Origin: Flavobacteriales bacterium
GTDB lineage: Bacteria > Bacteroidota > Bacteroidia > Flavobacteriales_F > PHOS-HE28
DNA length: 64,000 nt
NCBI GenBank assembly: GCA_016718655.1
Contig: JADKCV010000020.1
Span: 1-64,000, forward strand
Direction: 5' to 3'
Each line of letters opens with the position of its first letter. Position 1 is the first letter of the stretch. The position numbers were made by a program, and so were the translations under genes. The notes beneath the pieces were generated by a model that saw only the letters and a list, made by a program, of their open reading frames with translations, was not told where the DNA came from and made no database searches. Positions 51,670 to 62,238 of the stretch are shown here, piece after piece.

Positions 51670-52365
51670 ATGGCAACCCTGACCAAGAAGCGTAAAGCAG
51701 CGCTGTCCAAGTTCGACACCGCCAAGGTGTACACGTTGGATGAAGCGACCCAGATCGTGAAACAAGTGAGTACGACCAAGTTCGATGCTACGGTGGATAT
51801 CGCCGTTCGCTTGGGCGTGGACCCGCGTAAGAGCACCGAAATGGTGCGTGGTACCGTGAGCCTACCGCATGGCACGGGCCGTACGGTGAACGTACTGGTG
51901 CTGGCCGATCCCGCCAAGTGCGAGGAAGCGATGGCGGCTGGTGCCGACATGGCCGGTCTGGATGAATACATCGAGAAGATCAAGGGCGGTTGGACGAACG
52001 TGGATGTGATCATCTGCACACCTGCCGTGATGGCCAAAGTGGGTGCACTGGGCCGTGTGCTCGGTCCCCGCGGCCTGATGCCGAACCCCAAGACCGGAAC
52101 CGTGACCATGGATGTTGCCAAGGCGGTGAAGGAGGTCAAGGCCGGTAAGATCGATTTCAAGGTGGACAAGGCCGGTATCATCCACGCGGTGATCGGCAAG
52201 GCCTCCTTCGATGCGAACAAGTTGAGCGAGAACGCCAACGAGATCCTGCAGACCTTGGTGAAGCTGAAGCCCAGCACCGCCAAGGGAGCCTACATCAAGA
52301 GCATCAGCATCAGCAGTACCATGAGCCCCGGCGTGCAGGTGGACACCCGCACCGTAACGGTCTGA
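51670..52365 (+). CDS. rplA: 50S ribosomal protein L1
   Basis: A 231-residue stalk-base protein and, in many bacteria, translational repressor of the rplK-rplA pair. Signature segments VDIAVRLGVDPRKSTEMVRG, GLDEYIEKIKGGW and GPRGLMPNPKTGTVT. It follows rplK by 10 nt. Confidence 0.97.
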   Translation: MATLTKKRKAALSKFDTAKVYTLDEATQIVKQVSTTKFDATVDIAVRLGVDPRKSTEMVRGTVSLPHGTGRTVNVLVLADPAKCEEAMAAGADMAGLDEYIEKIKGGWTNVDVIICTPAVMAKVGALGRVLGPRGLMPNPKTGTVTMDVAKAVKEVKAGKIDFKVDKAGIIHAVIGKASFDANKLSENANEILQTLVKLKPSTAKGAYIKSISISSTMSPGVQVDTRTVTV

Positions 52366-52380
52366 TAACAGCACTGAACA

Positions 52381-52911
52381 ATGGCAACCCGTAGCGAAAA
52401 AGACCAGGCGATCAACGTCCTCGTCGAAGAGATAAAGGCCACCAGCGTGCTGTACCTGGCCGATACCACGTCCATGGACGCGGAGGCCACCAGTAATCTG
52501 CGTCGCGCCTGCAACAAGGCCGGTATCCGGATGAAAGTGGTGAAGAACAGCTTGCTTCAGAAGGCCATGGAGCGTGTGGAAGGTCGCGATTACAGCGGCA
52601 TCATCCCCACGCTGAAAGGGCAGACGAGCATCCTGTTCGCCGAAAAGGGCAACGCCCCTGCGAAACTGATCAAGGACTTCCGCAAGAAGGATACGAAGCC
52701 TGCGTTGAAGAGCGCTTGGATCGATGAGGCCGTATTCGTTGGCGATGACCAACTTGTGATGCTGAGCACCCTCAAAGGCAAGGAAGAACTCCTCGGCGAG
52801 ATCATCGGCCTGCTGCAAAGCCCGATGAAGAATGTGATCAGTGGCCTGCAAGGAAGCGGTGCACACAAGATCGCTGGCCTGGTGAAGACCCTGCAGGAAA
52901 GGGCCGCATAA
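52381..52911 (+). CDS. rplJ: 50S ribosomal protein L10
   Basis: A 176-residue stalk protein that anchors the L7/L12 dimers through its C-terminal helix. Conserved LRRACNKAGIRMKVVKNSLL. It begins only 15 nt after rplA, leaving no room for a long L10-type leader in front. Confidence 0.96.
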   Translation: MATRSEKDQAINVLVEEIKATSVLYLADTTSMDAEATSNLRRACNKAGIRMKVVKNSLLQKAMERVEGRDYSGIIPTLKGQTSILFAEKGNAPAKLIKDFRKKDTKPALKSAWIDEAVFVGDDQLVMLSTLKGKEELLGEIIGLLQSPMKNVISGLQGSGAHKIAGLVKTLQERAA

Positions 52912-53007
52912 AAAGACATAATCGGGACGGCGATACCGCCGCCTCGACAAACGCGTTACGCACTTCCCGATAGCTTCTCTACAACCGAAAGTAACAACCC
53001 CCGAAAG

Positions 53008-53385
53008 ATGGCAGACATCAAAGCCCTGGGCGATCAGCTCGTAGGCCTCACCGTGAAAGAGGTGAACGAACTGGCCCAGTACCTGAAGGACGAATACAAG
53101 ATCGAACCGGCAGCTGCTGCCGTAGCCGTGGCCGCTGGCCCTGCTGCTGGTGGTGGAGAAGTCGCTGAAGCCAAGACGAGCTTCGACGTGATCCTGAAGG
53201 CCGGCGGCCAGAACAAGCTCGCCGTGGTGAAGCTCGTGAAGGAGCTCACCGGCCTCGGACTGAAGGAGGCCAAGGACCTGGTCGACGGCGCTCCCAAGCC
53301 GCTGAAGGAAGGTGTGTCCAAAGAGGACGCTGAAAGCCTGAAGCAGCAACTGACGGAAGCCGGCGCCGAAGTTGAGGTCAAGTAA
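53008..53385 (+). CDS. rplL: 50S ribosomal protein L7/L12
   Basis: A 125-residue stalk protein that recruits translation factors. N-terminal dimerisation domain, Ala/Gly-rich hinge (AAAAVAVAAGPAAGGG) and C-terminal domain with LVKELTGLGLKEAKDLVDGA. A 96 nt gap with possible secondary structure separates it from rplJ. Confidence 0.97.
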   Translation: MADIKALGDQLVGLTVKEVNELAQYLKDEYKIEPAAAAVAVAAGPAAGGGEVAEAKTSFDVILKAGGQNKLAVVKLVKELTGLGLKEAKDLVDGAPKPLKEGVSKEDAESLKQQLTEAGAEVEVK

Positions 53386-53415
53386 GATCCTCACAGCGCC
53401 TGCGTCACAGCAGCA

Positions 53416-53443
53416 CGGAAAGGCCCCACGGCGGGCCTTTCCG
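53416..53443 (+). terminator. Hairpin between rplL and rpoB
   Basis: An 11 bp stem (CGGAAAGGCCC / GGGCCTTTCCG) with a six-base loop and no long T run. In other bacteria an attenuator at this position lets only part of the transcription reach rpoBC; the same is plausible here. The rest of the 195 nt gap shows no gene. Confidence 0.6.
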
Positions 53444-53580
53444 GCTGTGCTGTGATCGCGTCGTTCCAAGGCGGCAGTGCCGCACAATGACCGCAGTGGG
53501 CTTGATCCACCACCTGCGATAGTCCTGGACAAGTCGGATCCCTGTCGACAGGTCGTCTTCCGTTCCCTACATACGCACCC

Positions 53581-56500
53581 ATGGCCCAGGCGAAGACCAG
53601 CTCCAAGCGAAGCAAGCGCATCGATTTCGGCTCCAGTGCCCTGTCGATCGATTACCCCGATTTCCTCGATATCCAGCTGAAGAGCTTCGAGGAGTTCTTC
53701 CAGATCGAGACCCTCCCCGAACACCGCGAGCAGGAAGGTCTGTTCAAGGTGTTCTCCGAGAACTTCCCGATCACCGATACCCGCAACCAGTTCGTCCTGG
53801 AGTTCCTGGACTATTTCATCGATCCGCCCCGATACAGCATTGATGAATGTATCGAGCGCGGATTGACCTACAGCGTTCCGCTGAAGGCCAAATTGAAACT
53901 CTACTGCACCGACCCCGAGCACGAGGACTTCGAGACCATCGTGCAGGACGTATATCTGGGGCAGATCCCTTACATGACCCCCAAGGGCTCGTTCGTCGTG
54001 AACGGCGCCGAGCGCGTGGTGGTCAGCCAGCTGCATCGCAGCCCTGGCGTGTTCTTCGGCCAAAGCCGCCACGCCAACGGCACCAAACTGTATAGCGCAC
54101 GTGTCATACCCTTCAAGGGTTCGTGGATCGAATTCGCCACGGACATCAACGGGGTGATGTACGCCTATATCGATAGAAAGAAGAAATTGCCTGTGACCAC
54201 GCTGTTGCGTGCCATCGGGTTCGAAAGCGATAAGGACATCCTGTCCATCTTCGACCTGGCTGACGAGGTGAAGGTGACCAAGGCCAACATGAAGGAGGCC
54301 GTGGGTCGCAAGCTCGCAGCGCGCGTGTTGAAGACCTGGGTGGAGGACTTCGTGGATGAGGATACCGGTGAGGTGGTGAGCATCGAGCGGAACGAGGTGC
54401 TCATCGACCGGGAGACCGTGATCGAGGACATGCACGTGGACCAGATCGTGGAAAGCGGTGCCAAGACCATCATCCTGCACAAGGAGAACATCAACGCCGC
54501 CGATTACGCGCTGATCTACAACACGCTGCAGAAGGATACCTCCAACTCCGAAAAGGAGGCCGTTGAGGTGATCTACCGTCAGCTGCGTAATGCGGAGCCA
54601 CCCGATCTGGAAACGGCTCGTGGTGTGATCGACAAGTTGTTCTTCAGTGAGCAGCGCTACGACCTCGGTGAAGTGGGGCGTTACCGCATCAACAAGAAAC
54701 TGGGCCTGGAGAGCGAGCTAAGTGTGCGGGTGCTCACGAAGGAGGACATCATCTTCATCATCAAGTACCTGATAGAGCTCGTGAACTCGAAGGCCGATGT
54801 GGACGACATCGACCACTTGAGCAACCGTCGGGTACGTACCGTGGGTGAGCAGTTGCACGCCCAGTTCGGTGTGGGTCTGGCCCGTATGGCCCGTACCATC
54901 CGTGAGCGTATGAACGTGCGCGATAACGAGGTGTTCACGCCCACCGACCTGATCAACGCCAAGACCCTGAGCTCGGTGATCAACTCGTTCTTCGGAACGA
55001 ACCAGTTGAGCCAGTTCATGGACCAGACCAACCCGCTGAGCGAGATCACCCACAAGCGCCGCCTCTCGGCACTTGGACCCGGTGGTCTGAGCCGTGAGCG
55101 TGCAGGCTTCGAGGTACGTGACGTACACTATACCCACTACGGTCGACTTTGCACCATCGAGACCCCTGAGGGACCGAACATCGGTCTGATCAGTTCGCTC
55201 TGCGTGTACAGCAAGATCAACAACCTGGGCTTCATCGAGACCCCGTACCGTCCGGTTGCGGCAGGTAAGGTGGATGTGAAGGCCGATGTGATCTACCTGA
55301 GCGCTGAAGAGGAGGACAACAAGATGATCGCCCAGGCGAACGCCGTGGTGAACGACAAAGGCGAGTTCACCACGAGCCGTGTCAAAGCCCGTCTTATGGG
55401 CGATTTCCCAGTGGTGGAGCCCAAGGAATTGCATCTGATGGACGTTGCTCCGAACCAGATCGCTTCCATAGCGGCGTCGCTGATCCCCTTCTTGGAGCAC
55501 AACGATGCCAACCGTGCGCTCATGGGATCGAACATGATGCGTCAGGCCGTACCGCTGCTGCGCCCCGAGGCGCCGTTCGTGGGTACCGGTTTGGAGGAGC
55601 TCGTGGCACGCGACAGCCGGGTGTTGCTGACCGCTGAAGGTGAAGGTGTCGTGAAGTCCGTGGACAGCGACCGCATCGTGATCGAGTACAAGCGCACCGA
55701 TGAGGAACGGATCGTGAGCTTTGATGGCGATGAAAAGGAGTACAAGCTGACCAAGTTCCTGAAGACCAACCAGAGCACCTGCATGAACCTGCGCCCCATC
55801 GTGCGCAAGGGCGAGAAGGTGACCAAAGGCCAGACCCTCTGCGAGGGTTATGCCACGCAGGATGGCGAACTGGCGATCGGACGCAACCTGCAGGTGGCGT
55901 TCATGCCGTGGAAGGGTTACAACTTCGAGGATGCCATCGTGATCAGCGAGCGGGTCGCCAGTGAGGACATCTTCACATCGATCCACATCGACGAGTACAT
56001 CATGGAGGTGCGCGATACGAAGCGAGGCCTCGAGGAACTGACCGCGGACATTCCGAACGTGAGCGAAGAAGCCACCAAGGACCTGGATGAGAATGGTCTC
56101 ATCCGCATCGGCGCTGAGATCAAGGAAGGGGATATCCTCATCGGCAAGATCACGCCGAAAGGGGAGACCGACCCAAGCCCTGAGGAGAAGCTGCTTCGCG
56201 CCATCTTCGGTGACAAGGCCGGTGATGTGAAGGATGCCAGCTTGAAGGCGCCGCCCAGCACCAAGGGTGTGGTGATCGACAAGAAGCTCTTCAGCCGTGC
56301 CGTGAAGGACAAGAAGGCCAAGACCAACGAGAAGGCCATCCTGGAGCAGATCGACAAGGAGCAGGACAAGGACCTGGGTACGCTCAAGAACGAGCTCATC
56401 GACAAGATGATGCTACTGTTGAACGGCCAATCCAGCAACGGTGTCTTCAACAAGTACAAGGAGGAGCAGATCAAGAAGGGGGTGAAGTTCAGTGCCAAGG

Positions 56501-57402
56501 TCCTCCAAGGCATCGACTTCATCACGGTGGATCCCACGGAATGGACAGCCGACAAACGCCTGAACGACCTGGTCCGTCAGTTGATCCACAACTACAACAT
56601 CCGCCATGGCGACATCAGCGGTGTGTACAAGCGGAAGAAGTTCCAAGTGAGCATCGGCGATGAACTGCCAACGGGCATCATCAAGCTCGCCAAGGTCTAC
56701 CTGGCCGCAAAGCGCAAGCTGACGGTGGGTGATAAGATGGCGGGTCGCCACGGTAACAAGGGTATCGTTGCCAAGATCGTTCGCGATGCCGATATGCCGT
56801 TCATGGAGGACGGTACTCCGGTGGACATCGTGCTGAACCCACTGGGTGTGCCTTCCCGGATGAACCTGGGGCAGATCTACGAGACCGTACTGGGCTGGGC
56901 CGGCAAGAAGCTGGGCCGCAAGTATGCCACTCCGATCTTCGACGGTGCCACGCACGACCAGATCAATGCGGAGACCGACGAAGCGGGTATCCCGCGGAAC
57001 GGAAAGACCTACCTCTACGACGGGGGCACTGGCGATCGCTTCGATCAACCGGCCACAGTGGGAGTGATCTACATGATCAAACTGGCCCACATGGTGGACG
57101 ACAAGATGCACGCCCGTTCCATCGGTCCCTACAGCCTGATCACCCAGCAGCCGCTCGGCGGTAAGGCCCAGTTCGGTGGCCAGCGTTTCGGTGAGATGGA
57201 AGTGTGGGCACTGGAGGCATTCGGTGCGGCCAATATCCTGCAGGAGATCCTGACGGTGAAGAGCGATGACGTGATCGGCCGTGCGAAAGCCTACGAGGCC
57301 ATCGTGAAGGGCGAGCCGCTCCCACAACCGGGTATCCCTGAATCGTTCAACGTGCTGCTCCACGAGCTTCGTGGTCTGGCCCTGAACGTCTCCCTGGAGT
57401 GA
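53581..57402 (+). CDS. rpoB: DNA-directed RNA polymerase subunit beta
   Basis: A 1273-residue catalytic subunit. The rifampicin pocket region reads FFGTNQLSQFMDQTNPLSEI and THKRRLSALGPGGLSRERAG; other conserved parts are GLISSLCVYSKINNLG, GDKMAGRHGNKG and a C-terminal ESFNVLLHELRGLALNVSLE. All residues typical of a rifampicin-sensitive enzyme appear present in that region. Confidence 0.98.
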   Translation: MAQAKTSSKRSKRIDFGSSALSIDYPDFLDIQLKSFEEFFQIETLPEHREQEGLFKVFSENFPITDTRNQFVLEFLDYFIDPPRYSIDECIERGLTYSVPLKAKLKLYCTDPEHEDFETIVQDVYLGQIPYMTPKGSFVVNGAERVVVSQLHRSPGVFFGQSRHANGTKLYSARVIPFKGSWIEFATDINGVMYAYIDRKKKLPVTTLLRAIGFESDKDILSIFDLADEVKVTKANMKEAVGRKLAARVLKTWVEDFVDEDTGEVVSIERNEVLIDRETVIEDMHVDQIVESGAKTIILHKENINAADYALIYNTLQKDTSNSEKEAVEVIYRQLRNAEPPDLETARGVIDKLFFSEQRYDLGEVGRYRINKKLGLESELSVRVLTKEDIIFIIKYLIELVNSKADVDDIDHLSNRRVRTVGEQLHAQFGVGLARMARTIRERMNVRDNEVFTPTDLINAKTLSSVINSFFGTNQLSQFMDQTNPLSEITHKRRLSALGPGGLSRERAGFEVRDVHYTHYGRLCTIETPEGPNIGLISSLCVYSKINNLGFIETPYRPVAAGKVDVKADVIYLSAEEEDNKMIAQANAVVNDKGEFTTSRVKARLMGDFPVVEPKELHLMDVAPNQIASIAASLIPFLEHNDANRALMGSNMMRQAVPLLRPEAPFVGTGLEELVARDSRVLLTAEGEGVVKSVDSDRIVIEYKRTDEERIVSFDGDEKEYKLTKFLKTNQSTCMNLRPIVRKGEKVTKGQTLCEGYATQDGELAIGRNLQVAFMPWKGYNFEDAIVISERVASEDIFTSIHIDEYIMEVRDTKRGLEELTADIPNVSEEATKDLDENGLIRIGAEIKEGDILIGKITPKGETDPSPEEKLLRAIFGDKAGDVKDASLKAPPSTKGVVIDKKLFSRAVKDKKAKTNEKAILEQIDKEQDKDLGTLKNELIDKMMLLLNGQSSNGVFNKYKEEQIKKGVKFSAKVLQGIDFITVDPTEWTADKRLNDLVRQLIHNYNIRHGDISGVYKRKKFQVSIGDELPTGIIKLAKVYLAAKRKLTVGDKMAGRHGNKGIVAKIVRDADMPFMEDGTPVDIVLNPLGVPSRMNLGQIYETVLGWAGKKLGRKYATPIFDGATHDQINAETDEAGIPRNGKTYLYDGGTGDRFDQPATVGVIYMIKLAHMVDDKMHARSIGPYSLITQQPLGGKAQFGGQRFGEMEVWALEAFGAANILQEILTVKSDDVIGRAKAYEAIVKGEPLPQPGIPESFNVLLHELRGLALNVSLE

Positions 57403-57455
57403 ACCTCCAAGGGAAGCGCAACTGAACGTAGAACGGAAGCAAGCAACGAGAGCAC

Positions 57456-60400
57456 ATGAAGAAGGAAGTGAAGCTGAACAGCAACTTCAACAAGATCGTC
57501 GTCAGCCTGGCCAGCCCCGAGCAGATCCTCGAGCGCAGTCATGGTGAGGTGATCAAGCCGGAGACGATCAACTACCGCACGTACAAGCCTGAGCGGGATG
57601 GTCTCTTCTGCGAACGGATCTTCGGTCCGGTGAAGGATTTCGAGTGCCATTGCGGCAAGTACAAGCGCATCCGCTACAAGGGTATCGTGTGCGATCGCTG
57701 CGGGGTCGAGGTCACCGAGAAGAAGGTGCGTCGGGAGCGCATGGGACACATCCAATTGGTGGTGCCGGTGGCGCACATCTGGTATTTCCGCAGCCTGCCT
57801 AACAAGATCGGTTACCTGTTGGGACTGCCCACCAAGAAGCTCGATCAGATCATCTACTACGAGCGTTACGTGGTCATCCAGGCCGGTACCGCCGTGAACA
57901 AGGAAGGTGTGGCTGTCCAATACCTCGACTTCCTGACGGAAGAGGAGTACTTGGACATCCTCGACGCGCAAGGCAAGGACAATCAGTACCTGGACGACAG
58001 TGATCCGAACAAGTTCATCGCCAAGATGGGCGCGGACGCACTGCACGATCTGCTGAAGCGTCTGGACCTGGACGGTCTGAGCTACGATCTGCGTCACAAG
58101 GCCAATACCGAGACCAGCCAACAGCGCAAGAACGAGGCCTTGAAGCGCCTCAATGTGGTGGAGGCCTTCCGCGATGCGAACACCCGTCGCCCGAACCACC
58201 CCGAGTGGATGATCGTGAAAGTGGTGCCTGTGATCCCGCCCGAACTGCGCCCGCTGGTGCCTTTGGACGGTGGTCGTTTCGCCACGTCCGATCTGAACGA
58301 CCTCTACCGTCGTGTGATCATTCGCAACAACCGCTTGAAGCGATTGATGGAGATCAAGGCACCCGAGGTGATCCTGCGCAATGAGAAGCGTATGCTCCAA
58401 GAGGCCGTCGACAGCCTCTTCGACAACAGCCGCAAGAGCAGTGCCGTGAAGAGCGAGAGCAACCGTCCGCTGAAGTCCCTGAGCGATTCGCTCAAGGGCA
58501 AGCAGGGTCGCTTCCGTCAGAACCTGCTCGGTAAGCGTGTGGACTACAGCGCCCGTTCCGTCATCGTGGTGGGACCCGAACTGAAGCTGCATGAGTGCGG
58601 TCTGCCCAAGGACATGGCCGCCGAGCTCTTCAAGCCCTTCATCATCCGCAAGCTCATCGAGCGCGGCATCGTGAAGACGGTGAAGAGCGCCAAGAAGATC
58701 GTGGACAAGAAGGAGCCCGTGGTGTGGGACATCCTGGAGAACGTGCTGAAGGGCCACCCTGTGCTCCTGAACCGCGCACCCACGTTGCACCGCCTCGGTA
58801 TCCAGGCCTTCCAACCCAAGTTGATCGAGGGCAAGGCCATCCAGCTCCATCCGCTGGTATGTACCGCGTTCAACGCCGACTTCGACGGTGACCAGATGGC
58901 CGTGCACCTGCCCTTGGGTAATGCCGCCATCCTTGAGGCCCAGCTGCTGATGCTGGCCAGCCACAACATCTTGAACCCTGCGAACGGTGCTCCGATCGCG
59001 GTACCCAGCCAGGACATGGTGCTTGGCCTGTATTACATCACCAAGGGCCGTAAGACCGATGCCGAGCGCACCATGAAGGGCGAAGGGCATACGTTCTACA
59101 GCCCCGAGGAGGTGATCATCGCCTACAACGAGAAACGCCTTGATCTGCATACCTGGATCAAGCTCCGTTGGATGGGTGCCGATGGCAAGAACCAGATGAT
59201 CGAGACCACCTGCGGTCGCACCCTCTTCAATGAGGTGGTGCCCAACGAGTGCGGTTTCATCAATGAGGTGCTGACCAAGAAGGCGCTCCGTGACATCATC
59301 GGTCGCGTGATGAAGGAGACCGGTGTGGCGCGTACCGCGCAGTTCCTTGACGATATCAAGGAACTCGGGTTCATGAGCGCATACCGTGGAGGCCTCAGCT
59401 TCAACTTGGACGACGTGGTCATCCCGCCGGAAAAGGACAAGCTGGTGAACGCCGCCCAGAAGGAGGTGGACGAGGTGACGGGCAACTACAACATGGGCCT
59501 CATCACCAACAACGAGCGCTACAACCAGACCATCGATATCTGGACACACACCAACAGCAAGGTGACCTTCACCTTGATGGAGCGCATCAAGACCGACCGC
59601 CAAGGTTTCAATTCCATCTACATGATGATGGATTCCGGTGCCCGTGGTTCCAAGGAGCAGATCCGTCAGCTGAGTGGCATGCGAGGCCTGATGGCCAAGC
59701 CGCAGAAGAGCGGTGCTGGTGGCGGACAGGACATCATCGAGAACCCCATCCTCTCGAACTTCAAGGAAGGACTGTCCATCCTGGAGTACTTCATCTCGAC
59801 CCACGGTGCTCGTAAGGGTCTTGCTGATACGGCGCTCAAGACCGCTGATGCGGGTTACCTCACCCGTCGTCTCGTTGATGTGGCCCAGGACGTGGTGATC
59901 ACCGAGGAGGACTGCGGCACGCTGCGTGGTCTTGTGGCCACCGCGCTGAAGAAGAACGAAGAGATCGTGGAGACACTCTACGATCGTATCCTCGGACGCA
60001 CTGCCGTTCACGATGTGTACCACCCACAAACGGGCGAACTGATCGTCACCAGTGGTGTGAACATCAACGAGGACATCGCCTCGGTCATCGCCTCGAGTCC
60101 GATCGAAGAAGTGGAGATCCGTAGCGTGCTGACCTGCGAAATGAAACAAGGCGTTTGCGCCAAGTGTTACGGTCGCAACCTGGCCACAGGTCGTATGGTG
60201 CAGCGCGGTGAAGCCGTGGGCGTCATCGCAGCACAGTCCATCGGTGAACCAGGTACCCAGCTGACCCTCCGGACATTCCACGTAGGTGGTGTGGCCGGTA
60301 AGATCACCGAGGAGAGCGAGATCCGCGCCAAGTACGACGGTATGCTGGAGATCGACGAACTGCGTACGGTGAAGCGTAAGGACCGTAAGGGCAAGGATGC

Positions 60401-61751
60401 CGAAGTGGTGATCAGTCGCAGCACCGAAATGCGCATCGTGGACAGCAATACGGGTATCGTACTCACCACGAGCAACGTACCCTATGGAGCCTACATCTAT
60501 GTGAAGGCGGACCAGCCGATCGCCAAGAACGACCTGATCTGCACCTGGGACGCCTACAACGCGGTGATCATCTCCGAACTGGCCGGTAAGGTCGAGTTCG
60601 AGAGCATCGAAGAGAACGCCACCTACCGCGAGGAGATCGATGAACAGACCGGCTTCGCCGAGAAGGTCATCATCGAGAGCCGCGATAAGCGTAAGAACCC
60701 GACGATCAAGATCATGGACGCCAAAGGCAAGGAGGAGCTGAAGAGCTACAGCCTGCCCGTAGGTGCTCATATCATCGTGAGCGAAGCCCAGAAGATCGAG
60801 GCCGGCGACATCCTGGTGAAGATCCCCCGTAGCTCCGGCAAGGGTGGTGATATCACAGGTGGTCTGCCCCGTGTGACCGAGTTGTTCGAAGCCCGTAACC
60901 CCAGCAATCCTGCCGTGGTTAGCGAGATCGATGGCATCATCTCATACGGCAAGATCAAGCGCGGTAACCGCGAGATCATCGTGGAAAGCCGCACCGGCGA
61001 GCGCAAGACCTACATGGTTCCGCTGAGCAAGCACATCCTTGTTCAAGAGAACGACTTCATCAAGGCAGGAGCACCACTCAGTGATGGTTCCATCGCCCCT
61101 GGCGATATCCTGGATATCCAAGGTCCTACGAAGGTGCAGGAGTACTTGGTGGATGAGGTACAGGAAGTGTACCGCATGCAGGGTGTGAAGATCAACGACA
61201 AGCACTTCGAGGTGATCGTCCGTCAAATGATGCGCAAGGTGGAGATCGAGGATCCCGGGGATACCCGCTTCCTGGAACGCCAAAGCGTGAACAAGACGGA
61301 GTTCATGGAGGAGAACGATGCCATCTATGACAAGATGGTGGTGACGGAAGCTGGAGACAGTTCCGAGCTGAAGGAAGGCCAGATGATCTCCATGCGCAAG
61401 TTGCGCGACGAGAACAGTGTGCTGAAGCGCAAGGACGCCAAGGGTGTGGAAGCCCGTCCGGCGCGCCCAGCCACGGCTCGTATCCGCTTGCAGGGTATCA
61501 CCCGTGCTTCGTTGCAAACCGAGAGCTTCATCAGTGCTGCTTCCTTCCAGGAAACGACCAAGGTGCTGAACGAGGCTGCTGTGAACGCGAAGGAGGACCA
61601 CTTGGTGGGCCTGAAGGAGAATGTGATCGTGGGTCACTTGATCCCTGCCGGTACCGGTGGTCGCGCCTATCGCCAGACCGTGGTTGCCAATAAGGATGAA
61701 TACCAACGCCTGATGGCCGATCGCATGGCCGAGCAGGAAGTGAACGATTGA
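57456..61751 (+). CDS. rpoC: DNA-directed RNA polymerase subunit beta'
   Basis: A 1431-residue catalytic subunit. It has the N-terminal zinc site (CHCGKYKRIRYKGIVCDRCG), the Mg-binding catalytic motif NADFDGDQMAVH, the bridge/trigger region (GARGSKEQIRQLSGMRGLM) and the second Cys cluster (CEMKQGVCAKCYG). A very long open frame on the opposite strand is a shadow. Confidence 0.98.
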   Translation: MKKEVKLNSNFNKIVVSLASPEQILERSHGEVIKPETINYRTYKPERDGLFCERIFGPVKDFECHCGKYKRIRYKGIVCDRCGVEVTEKKVRRERMGHIQLVVPVAHIWYFRSLPNKIGYLLGLPTKKLDQIIYYERYVVIQAGTAVNKEGVAVQYLDFLTEEEYLDILDAQGKDNQYLDDSDPNKFIAKMGADALHDLLKRLDLDGLSYDLRHKANTETSQQRKNEALKRLNVVEAFRDANTRRPNHPEWMIVKVVPVIPPELRPLVPLDGGRFATSDLNDLYRRVIIRNNRLKRLMEIKAPEVILRNEKRMLQEAVDSLFDNSRKSSAVKSESNRPLKSLSDSLKGKQGRFRQNLLGKRVDYSARSVIVVGPELKLHECGLPKDMAAELFKPFIIRKLIERGIVKTVKSAKKIVDKKEPVVWDILENVLKGHPVLLNRAPTLHRLGIQAFQPKLIEGKAIQLHPLVCTAFNADFDGDQMAVHLPLGNAAILEAQLLMLASHNILNPANGAPIAVPSQDMVLGLYYITKGRKTDAERTMKGEGHTFYSPEEVIIAYNEKRLDLHTWIKLRWMGADGKNQMIETTCGRTLFNEVVPNECGFINEVLTKKALRDIIGRVMKETGVARTAQFLDDIKELGFMSAYRGGLSFNLDDVVIPPEKDKLVNAAQKEVDEVTGNYNMGLITNNERYNQTIDIWTHTNSKVTFTLMERIKTDRQGFNSIYMMMDSGARGSKEQIRQLSGMRGLMAKPQKSGAGGGQDIIENPILSNFKEGLSILEYFISTHGARKGLADTALKTADAGYLTRRLVDVAQDVVITEEDCGTLRGLVATALKKNEEIVETLYDRILGRTAVHDVYHPQTGELIVTSGVNINEDIASVIASSPIEEVEIRSVLTCEMKQGVCAKCYGRNLATGRMVQRGEAVGVIAAQSIGEPGTQLTLRTFHVGGVAGKITEESEIRAKYDGMLEIDELRTVKRKDRKGKDAEVVISRSTEMRIVDSNTGIVLTTSNVPYGAYIYVKADQPIAKNDLICTWDAYNAVIISELAGKVEFESIEENATYREEIDEQTGFAEKVIIESRDKRKNPTIKIMDAKGKEELKSYSLPVGAHIIVSEAQKIEAGDILVKIPRSSGKGGDITGGLPRVTELFEARNPSNPAVVSEIDGIISYGKIKRGNREIIVESRTGERKTYMVPLSKHILVQENDFIKAGAPLSDGSIAPGDILDIQGPTKVQEYLVDEVQEVYRMQGVKINDKHFEVIVRQMMRKVEIEDPGDTRFLERQSVNKTEFMEENDAIYDKMVVTEAGDSSELKEGQMISMRKLRDENSVLKRKDAKGVEARPARPATARIRLQGITRASLQTESFISAASFQETTKVLNEAAVNAKEDHLVGLKENVIVGHLIPAGTGGRAYRQTVVANKDEYQRLMADRMAEQEVND

Positions 61752-61778
61752 ACCACCAACTGGTGAACCCCTAGCATA

Positions 61779-61807
61779 CGAGCGGCAGGTGATCCACCTG
61801 CCGCTCG
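61779..61807 (+). terminator. Terminator after rpoC
   Basis: A 13 bp perfect stem (CGAGCGGCAGGTG / CACCTGCCGCTCG) with a three-base loop and no T run, 27 nt after the rpoC stop. Confidence 0.65.
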
Positions 61808-61842
61808 CTGCATGGAGGACAACGCACTAGCAACAGGAACCC

Positions 61843-62163
61843 ATGGCAGACGAAAAGAACCAACCCCGCCCGAACCAATTGAACATCGAGATCAGCGAGG
61901 AGGTCGCTGATGGCATCTACAGCAACCTGGCGATCATCACCCATAGCAATTCCGAGTTCGTGCTGGACTTCGTGCGGGTGATGCCCGGTGTGCCCAAGGC
62001 GAAGGTGCGTGCGCGTGTGCTACTCACCCCTCAACATGCCAAGCGCCTGATGCGTGCATTGGCTGATAACATCAGCAAATTCGAGCAGGTACACGGTACC
62101 ATTCGCGAGACGGACATGCCGGAGATCCCCATGAACTTCGGTGGGCCTACGGCACAGGCCTGA
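61843..62163 (+). CDS. DUF3467 domain protein
   Basis: A 106-residue protein matching the DUF3467 family: a short polar start, ISEEVADGIYSNLAIITHSN, SEFVLDFVRVMPGVPKAKV and VLLTPQHAKRLMRALADNI. The family is widespread and of unknown function. It follows rpoC after a terminator and may rely on its own promoter or on read-through. Confidence 0.88.
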   Translation: MADEKNQPRPNQLNIEISEEVADGIYSNLAIITHSNSEFVLDFVRVMPGVPKAKVRARVLLTPQHAKRLMRALADNISKFEQVHGTIRETDMPEIPMNFGGPTAQA

Positions 62164-62184
62164 TCATCATCGCTTCGTTCCTTG

Positions 62185-62215
62185 GTCAACGCCCTCCGCT
62201 ATGGAGGGCGTTGAC
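62185..62215. terminator. Bidirectional terminator after the DUF3467 gene
   Basis: A 13 bp perfect stem (GTCAACGCCCTCC / GGAGGGCGTTGAC) with a five-base loop between convergent genes. Confidence 0.7.
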
Positions 62216-62238
62216 GTTCCGGGTGCAACCGAACGCGG

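Noticed and set aside
57291..60770. An 1159-codon open frame opposite rpoC, and similar long antisense frames opposite rpoB/rplJ, glnN and the PorE-like gene.
   Set aside because: These are shadows of the codon bias of highly expressed GC-rich genes; they are His/Leu/Val-rich, lack domains and lie opposite conserved proteins.
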